From assembly GCA_964017065.1 (NCBI GenBank), contig OZ024786.1:7135047-7199046 (forward strand): a stretch of DNA of 64,000 bases, in the 5' to 3' direction. The position numbers were made by a program, and so were the translations under genes. Position 1 is the stretch's first letter, and every line of letters starts with the position of its first letter. Shown here in pieces: positions 33,291 to 43,672 of this stretch. The notes under the pieces were generated by a model that saw only the letters and a program-made list of their open reading frames with translations, was not told the origin of the DNA and did no database searches. Source of the DNA: Haliclona indistincta. Taxonomy: Eukaryota; Porifera; Demospongiae; Haplosclerida; Chalinidae.

Positions 33291-33388
33291 TCATACCTGT
33301 GGGAAAAGGACCTGGTTTACTATTTTACCAGCGACATGCCTGTGTCTCTGCTCTATATCTCCAATTATACCAGTTAAATAGTAGTTGA
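33291..33388 (-). CDS. Paralogous unit 1, exon 2
   Basis: Starts after GAAG (acceptor 33389-33390) and encodes NYYLTGIIGDIEQRHRHVAG then KIVNQVLFPQ to a TGA at 33291-33293. Closely similar to 34735-34821. Function unknown. Confidence 0.5.
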
Positions 33389-33463
33389 CTTCAATAAACT
33401 GTAAAGAACATTGTAAACAATAAAAATAGTATAGTTAAATACATGCAAACATAATTCATTTAC

Positions 33464-33857
33464 CATGTCATTGAGCTCTAATGGCCACATATCGTAGACA
33501 CTTAATCCCTTTCTTGCAGACTGCATGTGATGATGACTTGTTTTCATCAGCCACGTTCCATGATTTCTGTCTTTTTTCCTCTATCTTCACAAGCTTGTCA
33601 ACCTTTTCCTCCAAAGTCATTTCCTCCTCTTCCCTCTTCCTTTTTTCTACCACTCGTTTGGGAGGTATCTTCTCTTCTGGCTCTTCTCTGTCTACTACTT
33701 GTTTTGAAGGTATCTTCTCTTCTGGCTCTTTTCTGTCCTTTTTCTCCTCCACTATTTCCTTTCTTCTTGGCTTTTCGCGGTTTAACTCAAATATAGTCAG
33801 CCTTTCGACTTGCAATTTCAGGATCTTGTTCTCTTCCATTAGTCGAACCTCCTCCAC
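33464..33857 (-). pseudogene. Paralogous unit 1, exon 1: coiled-coil protein, frameshift near 3' end
   Basis: Minus-strand frame starting MEEVRLMEENKILKLQVERL, a Leu-zipper-like start, followed by a long Lys/Glu-rich coiled coil with EEKIPSKQVV / EEKIPPKRVV repeats (a 45-bp unit repeated twice). Near 33500 the frame CKKGIKC departs from the paralogue; one base shift restores YDMWPLELNDM before the GTAAAT donor. So the 3' end is frameshifted relative to the unit at 34865-35167. Confidence 0.5.
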
Positions 33858-34220
33858 ACTGAGCTACTGAACAAATTTACTGCATTCCCCATACCTACAA
33901 CAGACAACGGAACATAATAGGAGTGATAACAAATGTCACTAATTTTACTCAACTTCTGCACCAAGTCACATAGCAGCTAGTACAATCTCACGGCAGACAC
34001 AGAAACTAGTCAAAAGTAGTAAAAGGAAAAGACTAGTCAGTAAGAACAGTATCTTCTTTCAACTAGTGTCTGTGAATGTAGTTACGCATGTTCCACAGAG
34101 ACCTGCAAGTCAGTGAATTGATACAGATGCTGTCAAATTAACAGTGTATCGTATATTGGGTCTCTTAGGTGATATGTGCACAATCCAAGGCACACTCATT
34201 CTTATATGCTTGATGATGGC

Positions 34221-34556
34221 AGTTGAGTTTCCGGTTGTTGCTGTAGCTGTCAATGCTACAGTTGGTGTCATTGAATGATCTCATCTGTGAAACCCTACCT
34301 TGCCACACCCTGAAAGACGAATTATTGATAGTTTTAGATGGAGCTTTTTCGCAGCAGGGCTATCTGTACCTTCAGCCATCCTTAATTGTAAGTATAGCAA
34401 CTGACGTGTAGTATGTATTAATAGTTCAATGGCATCAGCATGTCGGTATCTAGGGTGCAAAGTCAAGCCACGCCCGAGTATTTGATGAGTTGGCTATATT
34501 TGGACCTGTAAGCGAAAAGTTCTGTATTGATGAATTTGTCCCACTCTTCTTTCTTA
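34221..34556. repeat. 340-bp dispersed repeat with a first exon, copy 2
   Basis: Counterpart of 23707-24047, same orientation. Confidence 0.75.
34299..34379 (-). CDS. Putative first exon, copy 2
   Basis: MAEGTDSPAAKKLH start, 27 codons, GTAGGG donor, as in 23784-23864. Confidence 0.4.
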
Positions 34557-34734
34557 CTAGATTGATATTTGCTGCATGGTGGTGTATTTGACTGCAGTGG
34601 ATGGATAGGAGGTTGGTGATAAAGCTATTGACAGTAGCTGACAGAAGAAAGATAGAAGATCAAGGCATTCTATGATTATTTACCACTTCTTCATTGCTAT
34701 GGTAAAGTAAGCTTTACTTGAGATGCTGTTCATA

Positions 34735-34821
34735 TTAATAAATTTGATTGACCATCTCACCTGCAATGTGCCTGTGCCTCTGTTCAACATCACCAGGTAA
34801 GCCAATCAAGTAATAATTGAA
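34735..34821 (-). CDS. Paralogous unit 2, exon 2
   Basis: Follows acceptor TTCGCAG and encodes FNYYLIGLPGDVEQRHRHIA then GEMVNQIY to a TAA. An alternative donor GTGAGA lies after the His-Ile-Ala segment. Closely similar to 33291-33388. Confidence 0.55.
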   Translation of the reverse strand, partial: FNYYLIGLPGDVEQRHRHIAGEMVNQIY

Positions 34822-34864
34822 CTGCGAAAAATAATTCATGTATAGCATAATAATGACTGTTTAC

Positions 34865-35167
34865 CATATCATTGAGCTCAAGTGGCCACATGTCGTACGC
34901 AGCTAGTCCCTTTCTTCTTTTAGAGTGCATATACTTGAGAATTCCCCAGTACATGCTGTATGTATGTGAATTTAATGCACAACATTGATCATTGTGCATG
35001 CATGTGCTGTCCACCTCTGCATCCTTCAGCACAGTTCTTATAACAACACACACAATTTGAAATAAAACGTCATTGTCTACGGAAGTCACTTTATAAAAGA
35101 AACATTGCATTTTTGGTTTCTTTTGCTCTTCTCTTTTCCTTGCCTCTCTCCTGTCCAATTCTTCCAT
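34865..35167 (-). CDS. Paralogous unit 2, exon 1
   Basis: Minus-strand frame: a charged start MEELDRREARKREEQKKPK, a middle with VLFQIVCVVIRTVLKDAEVD, and a 3' end KRRKGLAAYDMWPLELNDM directly before a GTAAAC donor. The 3' end and the following exon match unit 1 (33.3-33.9 kb), while the first two thirds differ. Function unknown; both units lie on the strand of the SAMD3-like gene. Confidence 0.5.
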
Positions 35168-35289
35168 TTTTTTTCAGCAGCTGTTTTCAGCTCGCATGTC
35201 AGACAAGGAGGATAGTTGGTTGTCCTGGATGATGAACATGTTGCTAGTAGTAGCATTCATATTATGTCATCGAAGTATTGTCATCTACT

Positions 35290-36360
35290 ATATCTCCTGG
35301 TTTCAGTTGCCGTGAGCACACTCTCAATACTCTACGTTTTGCTGCCAGGTCAGCTCAATGTTACATGTACGTACTAATATATGGTTCATGTACGTACTAA
35401 TATATGGTTACTACAGGGTTAAGGACCTGCATGGTAAGGGAGGAAATGCCCCTAGCAGCTATCCAGTACCAGTGACAGCAGAGGAGAGAGAAGCGGAGCA
35501 AGCTGCCGTCCCTCATGAATCACTGGAGACGTCCCTGGAGCTCCAGTCCTTCCAGCAAGCCGTGAGTCAACTAGACGCAGTTGAGGAGGAGATGAGGTAA
35601 AGTCTCCTAATTTGGGACAGCTTTCGACTTTACGCTGCCTAACTTCAGAAGCAGAAAACTTTATTTAACTATAGACACTCGAATGACTGCATATGACTTA
35701 CAACTTACAGCGCTGCAACTTTGAACATCTAGCTGTACGACATAAACCAGAGCGCTGCAAGTTTGTTGGCCTAACTGGAATTGAGAAAATTTGATGGGTA
35801 GTGCCTAATTTGGGACTTTTCCGTATTTTCGTTTTACAGCATTTTTCAATGCAGAATCGACTACTCTGACATTCAGCAGTATAAAATGGACCTAGGATAT
35901 AAAAAAGATACTAGATTTGAGGTGGGATATAAATGGTACACTACTAAAATTGAGCTGGAATATAAAAGATACTGGATAGACTTGAAGTTGAGCCATGGGA
36001 TATAAAAGGTGACGGTTATAATTATTAGCGATATGATACTCATCAAGTGCCTGGTCTCTAATCCTCCTTGCAGGCCAAAAATGGTCTGGAAAGTATCATC
36101 AGAAAATGGTCCTCTAAAGCAGTTGTGACTTCTGAATCTTTTCATGGAATATGTTACTAGGATATGTGGATGCTCTGAAACTCGTTGTTGAGGAACGGAT
36201 TGAGCGATTGATTGCCTTCAAAGGTGAGAGGCCCACAGCTAGCTAGCTGGTTATCGTTCATCTTGTTGCTGTTCTAGGTAAACTAAAAGAGTACCATCAG
36301 AAGGTGCAAGAGGAAGAGATGGCTAGCATTATACTGAAGAAATTACCACCTGCATTGTGA
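35290..36360 (+). pseudogene. Kinesin-13 (KIF2/MCAK-like) 3' gene fragment
   Basis: Four plus-strand exon pieces. About 35290-35348 encodes ISPGFSCREHTLNTLRFAAR, the last motor-domain helix of kinesin-13; 35417-35596 continues in phase with VKDLHGKGG and ends SFQQAVSQLDAVEEEMR; 36161-36223 encodes GYVDALKLVVEERIERLIAF; 36278-36360 encodes KLKEYHQKVQEEEMAS and ends KLPPAL plus TGA, like the PRAL end of KIF2/MCAK. Introns have GT/AG ends. Exons 2 and 3 do not match in phase, so a middle exon is missing. The rest of the motor domain, including the ATP site, is not found upstream, where minus-strand genes lie. It is therefore a DNA-level duplicated 3' fragment rather than a retrocopy. The family depolymerises microtubules. 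Confidence 0.75.
35880..36020. repeat. Imperfect GATATAAA-type repeat
   Basis: GGATATAAA or GAATATAAA occurs about every 20-45 bases, giving plus-strand peptides rich in GYK and EYK. It lies inside the intron before kinesin exon 36161. Confidence 0.5.
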
Positions 36361-36410
36361 CCTTAATTTGTACTTATAACACACGTGGTCAGTGAGTCAG
36401 CCTCTAGTCA

Positions 36411-36665
36411 ATGGTTGTTAGATCATAATGCAACAATGAAGTAAATAATCATAGTTTTACTATAATAATATAGCTATAGCTATATCGCAATATGAATGGT
36501 TGTTAGATCATAATGCAACAATGAAGTAAATAGTCATAGTTTTACTATAATAATATAGCTATAGCTATATAGCAATATGAATGGTTGTTAGATCATAATG
36601 CAACAATGACACAATAATAACAGTTTTACTAAGTACAAATTATAACGCACACCAACTTAAACGAC
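36411..36665. repeat. 85-bp tandem repeat, three units
   Basis: Units start ATGGTTGTTAGATCATAATG at 36411, 36496 and 36581. The first two are almost identical and contain TATAGCTATAGCTATAT. Confidence 0.9.
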
Positions 36666-37619
36666 AAGATGCCTTGTCTCACAGCAGAGCTGATAGCTGA
36701 CTCGCCTCAGTTCATGAATCCAGTGACATTTCGGTATTTACACGCATGCTGCTTTACTGACAATTAGTGAACCGTACTTACCGTTAGTCCATTGTCGTAT
36801 CTACTGCGCAGTTCAAAACCTTGTGTACGTAATCAGCTCGTCCTTGTGACCTAGCCATAGCTGCCGACTTATGACAAAAAAGATGGACAAAGAAGTATGC
36901 TACGTTTTGGTCCATTTTTGCCTAGTTTGTTAGGCGATCAGAGCTGTGAGAGCTGGGATTGATGTCTGAGTCAGCAATGAGGTATGTTAATGAGCTGGTG
37001 GTTTGCTGAGACGGTATCCAGGAATCTTGTAAGCAGTTCATTCTGACTGAATGGGGTGGTGGAAGAGTGGGTTTCGGTGAATGGTTGTTAGATCATAATG
37101 CAACAATGACACAATAATAACAGTTTTACTAAGTACAAATTATAACGCACACCAACTTAAACGACAAGATGCCTTGTCTCACAGCAGAGCTGATAGCTGA
37201 CTCGCCTCAGTTCATGAATCCAGTGACATTTCGGTATTTACACGCATGCTGCTTTACTGACAATTAGTGAACCGTACTTACCGTTTGTTCTAGCCCTGAT
37301 CAACCGGTAAGCGGCTGTGGTACCGTTAGTCCATTGTCGTATCTACTGCGCAGTTCAAAACCTTGTGTACGTAATCAGCTCGTCCTTGTGACCTAGCCAT
37401 AGCTGCCGACTTATGACAAAAAAGATGGACAAAGAAGTATGCTACGTTTTGGTCCATTTTGCCTAGTTTGTTAGGCGATCAGAGCTGTGAGAGCTGGGAT
37501 TGATGTCTGAGTCAGCAATGAGGTATGTTAATGAGCTGGTGGTTTGCTGAGACGGTATCCAGGAATCTTGTAAGCAGTTCATTCTGACTGAATGGGGTGG
37601 TGGAAGAGTGGGTTTCGGT
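36581..37619. repeat. 500-bp tandem duplication
   Basis: 36581-37080 is repeated at 37081-37619. The second copy has about 40 extra bases near 37284-37324. Each copy carries, on the minus strand, a first exon beginning MARSQGRADYVHKVLN and an exon of the family described at 37463-37819. Confidence 0.9.
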
Positions 37620-37819
37620 TGGACAAGTTGAACTGTTCTGCCGTGATGGCTACGCTGTTGTTTGCTACAGTACACAGCTGCATGGCTCTGTAACTTGTCG
37701 AAGTTATCAACACTTGCAACAGTGAAGACATTTGCTGGTAAGTCATCCCATATTTCAAGTTTCTTTTTCTTCGGCTCTTTCTGTGACAAACCTGTCATGC
37801 GTATCAGCAGAAGAGACAC
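37463..37819 (-). CDS. Multi-copy sponge family exon (VDNFD..SHAAVYC)
   Basis: Minus-strand 118 codons with [40 protein letters not shown] and a Ser/Pro-rich tail. I recall near-identical motifs in many sponge proteins of unknown function. The 3' half is inside the 500-bp tandem duplication, so a second copy of that half lies at about 36960-37080. Confidence 0.55.
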   Translation of the reverse strand: MSLLLIRMTGLSQKEPKKKKLEIWDDLPANVFTVASVDNFDKLQSHAAVYCSKQQRSHHGRTVQLVQPKPTLPPPHSVRMNCLQDSWIPSQQTTSSLTYLIADSDINPSSHSSDRLTN

Positions 37820-38220
37820 AACCTAATCTAGATATCTTTTACATCCCGACCTTTTTAATGGATCAATGTAGAATAATTGTTGATGAATTAAGTCTATTCC
37901 CTATCAAGCAAATGAAATTATTCAGGCAATATAATTAATTAATTAATTACTTACAATTCTGTCTGGCTAAGATACCATTGTATTTAACCAAAATTGGTAA
38001 ATTGGTATAATTTATGCCTACAAAACTGCTTTGGTAGTCCATCAGCTAGAGAGATGTCTAAAGATGTTAGCTTTTGTTTACATAGTACACAGTATGCTAG
38101 CAATATAATGCCGCCAGCATTCCATATGTGCACTAGGTAATATATTGTAAAGAACTGGTATAGAAAATATTTTTATCCAGTTCTTAAACTGATCTGCTGT
38201 AAAGCTAGAAAAACTAGATT
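37820..38220. other. No gene seen
   Basis: AT-rich, with TTAATTAATTAATTA at about 37936. Confidence 0.4.
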
Positions 38221-38667
38221 CTATCTTGTGAGGGATTCAAAGTCGGCCTTTATTATCAATACCTGATCAATCCAAACATGGATCAACCGTTTTCCAGTTC
38301 CTAGCAACATGTTATGCATTGGATCTATTACCAACATTCTTACCAGGTCAAAGTACTGTAGCTCTAAAAGTGCTGAATACCTACAACCCTGCTCTACCAG
38401 CTTTCGTCCTCCTCTTCTCCCTCTCCTCTTCTCCCTCTCCCTCCTCCTCTTCTCCCTCTGTCTCCTCCTCTTCTCCCTCTCCCTCCTCCTCTTCCTCTTT
38501 GAACTGGACAGCAAAAATGGACATGAGATTATGAATGGACCAATACCCTGGTCAACCAACAAATCAACACTGCGGTCAGGGTGGCAGCAGTGGTGTCTCT
38601 GTAAGGTCAGTTCCCCCACCGCCACCACCCAAACTGGACGCCGAACGTTGTTCCCATTGGATTGCAA
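38221..38667 (-). pseudogene. CACTA/EnSpm-like (tnp2-type) transposase fragment
   Basis: Minus-strand frame. The C-terminal part reads ALLELQYFDLVRMLVIDPMH then NMLLGTGKRLIHVW, the YFD.vr....DpMHn..LG motif of tnp2-type transposases of CACTA/EnSpm elements. The N-terminal part is taken over by an Arg/Glu-rich stretch encoded by a polypurine tract (38406-38502). Truncated on both sides. Confidence 0.65.
38406..38502. repeat. Homopyrimidine-homopurine tract
   Basis: About 97 bases of almost only C and T on the plus strand, built from CTCCTCTTCTCCCTCT-type units. It stays open on both strands and sits inside the CACTA-like fragment. Such tracts can form triplex DNA. Confidence 0.85.
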
Positions 38668-40734
38668 TTATTTTTGTGTTGCTGCCATGCACGTTGTCAC
38701 ACTTTGCTCTGCCCACCGAGGCATAATAATGATCGCAACAGGTTCACAACGAGCTAATTCCTTAAAGATAGTAAAACTTGCCATGAATATTGCTACTAGA
38801 CATGCTGTTGCCTTTGGTGCCAATAAAGTAGAAGTGCTTGATTTGTATTAATAACAATTATTATATGATTGTGCTACGGTTTCAGAAATACCTTCTTCCA
38901 AATCTGGAGTAGACAATAGCTCAGCCTCCATATCTTGGATTATTTGTTTTGGCTTAGCAGATGTAGAATCTGTGTAGAACTTAATACACCTCTCCTCCAT
39001 GTCGTCCCAAGCATCTAATAGTTCCCCTAGTTAATAGTCCCCCTATTTCCCAGTAGACACACCATGCTCACCGATACCTGATTTATGTATACATGTACTA
39101 TGGTTGGTGCTTGGTGTGTGCCCATTGCTTGGTGTGCGCCCATGGCTTGGTGTTCACTCTCTGTTAAATCAACAATAATCAGGCACTGAACCTAATTGGT
39201 TTACTCTCTGAACCTAATTGATTTACTCTTAGTTTGCTCACCACTATGTCCTGCAGAATAAGGAATTTGCATCTAATTCAAATAGCAGGACCATAAAGGA
39301 GATAATCGCTATTGACGAGTGTTCCGTTCTATTTCTCTAGCCTTTTTCATCATTGATTTCCAATTTCAGCCTTAAAGGCTGAAATTGTTTCTAACAATTG
39401 AGGAATATCTGGAATGTGATGAGATGACGGCTCACTTGAGCTAGGTGCTTTGCTAAATGTAGTCCAGCGACTCTGCACAGGACAATTAAGTATATGACAC
39501 ATAATTATTTCATTCATAGTTGTCAAACATCAATGTAGGAATGCTGGATATATGCACCGAGATATACACTCATATCACTGACACCGAGGTATATAACTGA
39601 TTTATGTTGTTTTGTGCTACTTACTTGGTTGTGGAAAATCCTGTTAAAGCTACCGTGTGCTGCATACAATAGATGATGGGATCAGTAACAGTATTGTTTG
39701 CCAGTGCATTATCAAACGACGCCATACGTTTCTTGCAGGAATGGGATACTGGTCAACAAACAAGGGGATATGCAATGCTATTTAAGGTAGCATTAACAGC
39801 ACTATCTATTATAATTTTGAGTAAGCAGTATAATGTAACTTGATAGATTTTCATAATTATGCTTTCAGGAATGTCTTTATGTGGAATTACCACACTTTTC
39901 TTATTACCATTCCTCCGTGAGAGTACAGCTAAATCAGTACTTCTGTCTCTAAGAAAGTCTATTGCTTCATCTTTACCATTCTTCTTGATATTTTACACGT
40001 TCAAATGCACTGCATTGGGAATGTACCACAAAAGATTCATTTTAAAAATACCCGATTGCAATAAAAAAAATAAAAATAGTTATATATAATTAGTTGATGG
40101 AGTGTATACAACTCATTCTAACATTTCTGAACAAGGGATAGCTATATATGAGACATTGTCTGAGAACCACTTCAATCCATCCTCGCTGCCCAGCAATACA
40201 GAGAATAATAGCACTACTGTACAGTGTGTGCTATTTCCTGGTGAGGTGACCTGTGACAAAGCTACTCTTAATGTTCTTCCTGGTAAGATAAATGCGTACT
40301 CATCAGTGATTTATGAGAGCGTGACAAAATGCCATCACTCGCTCTCTGTCATTGTGTGCTCCTGGAGATTTGTCTCTTCAGTGCTCTTCTTTGTTTTCCA
40401 ACAGCCCTTTCTGTTCTTATTCTAAGGGACAGTGTAAAATTATTCATTGTCTCCCAAAATTTATTGTAGGTATTGCCAAATGTAAGATTAAGCCCTTCAT
40501 TCAACGGGATCATGCTGGTGGTGGTGGTGTAATGTATCGAGTGATTCTGACCAATACTGCTTGATCTGCTTGAGCACTTTCAGCTGCTTGAGCACTGCTT
40601 GATGCCGCACTGGCAGCAGCATCATTCCTGCCAATGCAATCTACACATACACTTCGGCTGAAATCAAGTGCGGGTGAGTGGGTTATAAGCCTTTGTAGGA
40701 GTGACAAAACTGATAAGCAGTACAAAAATTAATG
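38668..40734. other. Mostly no supported gene
   Basis: Open frames at 39859-40089 (hydrophobic) and 40102-40425 (with STTVQCVLFPGEVTCDKATL, secreted-like) may be exons of a plus-strand gene; no domain recognised. The rest is AT-rich. Confidence 0.35.
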
Positions 40735-41353
40735 CTAGTGACAAACAACTCCGAATATCCCACATTTTCTAGGCGTCAGGAAGTAAAAAGCCCCAGGCTT
40801 GAAGGTAGCTGCTGGATAATGCACTTGTTGTGCCATATCGAAACTATAGTGAGCAGTTACATCGGCTGAACATGGAGGCTGTTCGGCACCTGGCTGCGGA
40901 GGAACAAAATTGACATCGTGTTAGATGAATTCTCGTACTTACTCTTGAGAGCTCTTGAACATGCTCCGGTACAATGACCTCTCCATTGTAGCACGTCTCA
41001 GGTGCTCCTCTGCTTCCTTTAGAATCTACATGGATACAGGTAATGTGTTGTGATTGAACAGTACATGTATTTTCATACCTGTGTCTTTCAGTGTCATAGG
41101 CACTGGACTATCTTTAGTCAGTGTAAACACCGTGTCAAGCTTGTAAATTGCTCTGGTCAGCTTCTCCATCATCTGCGTTGACTAAAATAGGCGAAATATT
41201 ATGCTGGTGGATATGACAGAATGAAGATTTTGTAACCTGTTGCTGCTATTGCGGCAACTTCCTCTTGCAGCTCTTCAAGTTCAGGCTTGCATGAACAGCT
41301 AGGGGAGGCACTTGATGGCTCAGGCGGCTGGGACAGGTGCCTTCAACCGATGC
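40735..41353 (-). CDS. Multi-exon gene of multi-copy sponge family
   Basis: Four minus-strand exons with GT/AG ends: 41237-41353 (EPSSASPSCSCKPELEELQE), 41079-41172 (MMEKLTRAIYKLDTVFTLTK), 40943-41025 (ILKEAEEHLRRATMERSLYR) and 40735-40893 (ADVTAHYSFDMAQQVHYPAA, then KCGIFGV and stop). The last segment, with HYSFD.AQQVHYP...TPRKC.IFGV, is recalled from numerous sponge and cnidarian proteins that look transposon-encoded. No catalytic domain lies in this piece. An exon with FKFWKANSRKCYAVPEED just upstream (about 41380-41435) may be the start. Confidence 0.55.
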
Positions 41354-41435
41354 CTGCGATTATGCACAGGCGCTAGCTAGTCTTCTTCTGGCACAGCATA
41401 ACATTTTCTAGAGTTCGCCTTCCAGAACTTGAATC

Positions 41436-42201
41436 CTGCATGGTGAAAAAGGGAGTACATTCGTATTTTAGTGTTTTGTTGTAGAGGGGAAGAAAGAACC
41501 AGAGAATAGATTAGTTTTAGATGGATAACTAGCGATACTCAGGGATTGGGGGATCTAGTAGTATATTGGCTAGAATTGAAATGTATGAGAGCATCAGGGA
41601 AGTCCACCAGGGAATGAACAACATGTGGTCAACAATGGTGAGCTGCTCACCATCTCTACGCTTTATGCGTCTTTTCAATCTGTACTAGCTCTATTTGTAA
41701 AAGATACAATTTTTTAACAGATAGAACATCAGCCAGTACTGGTACTCAGTATAATACTATTTTTATGACTGCATAGAATAGCAATTCTATAATTAATTGT
41801 AACACAGTACTTCCTATCTTTAGACTCCATGGCGCTTTGCTGATGAGCCTTGGTGCCGTTGGTGGCATAATGGCTATAATATTAGCATCAATCTGTTCTG
41901 ACATCTTGCCATAGTACCATCCTTGATTGTGATTGACTGTACTGAGTCAATTCAAGTCTTGGTAGAGAACATAGAACAGAAACAAGTTTAAAAGGCAGGG
42001 AAGATAGGCAAAAGAAACGAATTCGGCCAAATTTGATAGTACTAGAGTCACTCAGTACGAAAGAGCAAATAGTATCATCACGTTTTCGAGATCTAGACCA
42101 TCTTAGAGAGTATAGTATAAAGTACCATCTTTATAAAGCCTTAAAAAACTTCAAATGAAGTATTGGCTAGACTGAGTGGTTCTATCTCTGCACTTGTCAC
42201 T
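41436..42201. other. No gene seen
   Basis: AT-rich sequence without supported exons. Confidence 0.4.
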
Positions 42202-42310
42202 TTAATTTTGGTAATAGTAGTAGGAACCACCGTTAGAAGGGGCTTGAGAAATGACATGCTTGCCATCAATGGCGCCTTTGTTGTCTTCAGACTCAAACGT
42301 TGTTGCTTCT
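42202..42310 (-). pseudogene. PIF/Harbinger-type transposase fragment
   Basis: Minus-strand exon after acceptor CTTACAG (42311-42317). It encodes EDNKGAIDGKHVISQAPSNG then GSYYYYQN and stop TAA. GAIDGKHV...P.N.GS.Y.NYK is the first-Asp motif of the DDE_Tnp_4 domain in Harbinger transposases. It ends where the domain should continue, so it is dead. Confidence 0.7.
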
Positions 42311-42374
42311 CTGTAAGTCTTTGAACTGAGATACCTTAGCAACATATGGACGACATAGTGCATAGTGCAACATA

Positions 42375-42640
42375 GTCCATCAGAAGAGTCATTATCGTCC
42401 TCATTAGTGAGTAGCCTTTTTTGTGGACTAATCGCAACTTGTGGTTCAGAGAGTCCCTCTTTTTGATCAACTTCAATTCACGCTCATACCCCTGATAACA
42501 TGTACACTTATGATCTCTAGCGCACTTGCCAGGATCGTATTCAGAGGCATTTGGAGGAAGCAATCTATCGTCATGTTGTCGAACTAAACATGAGTCGGTA
42601 CGCTGAGTAGCTAAATCAATGATTGATAAACCAAACTGAA
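42375..42640 (-). pseudogene. Coding remnants beside the Harbinger fragment
   Basis: Minus strand. 42447-42375 repeats the segment PQVAISPQKRLLTNEDDNDS seen at 14425-14497. Upstream of it, in another frame, lies SEYDPGKCARDHKCTCYQGY followed by ERELKLIKKRDSL. These may be N-terminal exons of the same element; assignment uncertain. Confidence 0.4.
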
Positions 42641-42839
42641 ATTGGTGAATGAGTCAAGGTACGGTATCACCATAGTTACAAAATGTCTTTTGATGCTTGT
42701 AGTTTTGTTGCAGTCAGTATTTCTAGTATATGCGAAAAAATTTATTAATACACATGCATGTGACATTGTAGACAACTTACTGTTTATTTGGCCTGCGTGA
42801 ATGACTCCTCTTATAACAAGTTGAAACTACCCTTTTAAA

Positions 42840-42989
42840 AAGAAAATTAAAAAGATTTCTATCGAAATCAAAAGGATGTAGGGTTGTGAAATCTACCACT
42901 GGTCAACAATGTAAACTAACAAGGAACAAGCATGGAATGGTAACACGATTGACTTGCTAACAGACCATAGATCCCTACATCAGTGGCTG
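42840..42989 (+). repeat. Left arm of 150-bp inverted repeat
   Basis: Pairs with 43074-43223; one mismatch (GGGTTGTG against GGGTTGCG). Loop of 84 bases. Confidence 0.9.
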
Positions 42990-43073
42990 CTGTAGTTGAC
43001 TATAGCTAGTTCAGCTTAACTTGTTGCTGTTGACTGACACCTGATGTGCATTCAGCTTGTGACAGCTTATGTA

Positions 43074-43223
43074 CAGCCACTGATGTAGGGATCTATGGTC
43101 TGTTAGCAAGTCAATCGTGTTACCATTCCATGCTTGTTCCTTGTTAGTTTACATTGTTGACCAGTGGTAGATTTCGCAACCCTACATCCTTTTGATTTCG
43201 ATAGAAATCTTTTTAATTTTCTT
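43074..43223 (-). repeat. Right arm of 150-bp inverted repeat
   Basis: Pairs with 42840-42989 and is about 88 percent identical by eye to the arms of copy 1. Confidence 0.9.
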
Positions 43224-43648
43224 GTTTGTGTCCTTTTTTCTTTATTAGTGAAGTACAGTTCAATATCATGCAATTACTGTGCCATCTTTGTTTCCACCAT
43301 TGGTTTGGTTTTCCTGTTGTTGATGGCTTTTCTTTATTATTAACAATTCTAAACTTGTGGCTAAATAATTGTTATGCTGTAGATATCAGTTCGCCTACGC
43401 ATGCATGAATACAGTGCATACGAGCCCCGCCCACACTTGTTTACGGATGTTGTAATTATCTGGCACGGCAGAATGGTGATTCTGCGCTTGCTAGCTTACC
43501 GTTCTTCGAAGACTCCAGACAAATATGTGTTCTCCGTGATCTATACGGCGTGGCGATACTCAAGCTTGTGCTTGGTCACGTGCGCTAACCACAGCTTGGT
43601 CACGTGCGTATTGTAGCCGCCATTTTGTTTTCTCGTTCAACCCTACAT

Positions 43649-43672
43649 AGGGAGACACTACCGTGTCTCCCT
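43649..43672 (+). repeat. Terminal hairpin of foldback element copy 2
   Basis: Stem AGGGAGACA / TGTCTCCCT, loop CTACCG, then AA and T. Confidence 0.8.

Noticed and set aside
33481..33870. Ser/Phe-rich plus-strand frame
   Set aside because: It is antisense to the Lys/Glu-rich coiled-coil exon; the Ser/Phe/Leu bias is the mirror of Lys/Glu codons.
35171..35320. 39-codon hydrophobic frame starting MSDKEDSWLSW
   Set aside because: It overlaps the kinesin-13 exon in another frame, and that exon has family motifs and correct splice phase.
38309..38851. 180-codon plus-strand frame with Leu/Ser-rich stretch
   Set aside because: It is the opposite strand of the polypyrimidine tract and of the CACTA-like transposase fragment, which has a recognisable motif.
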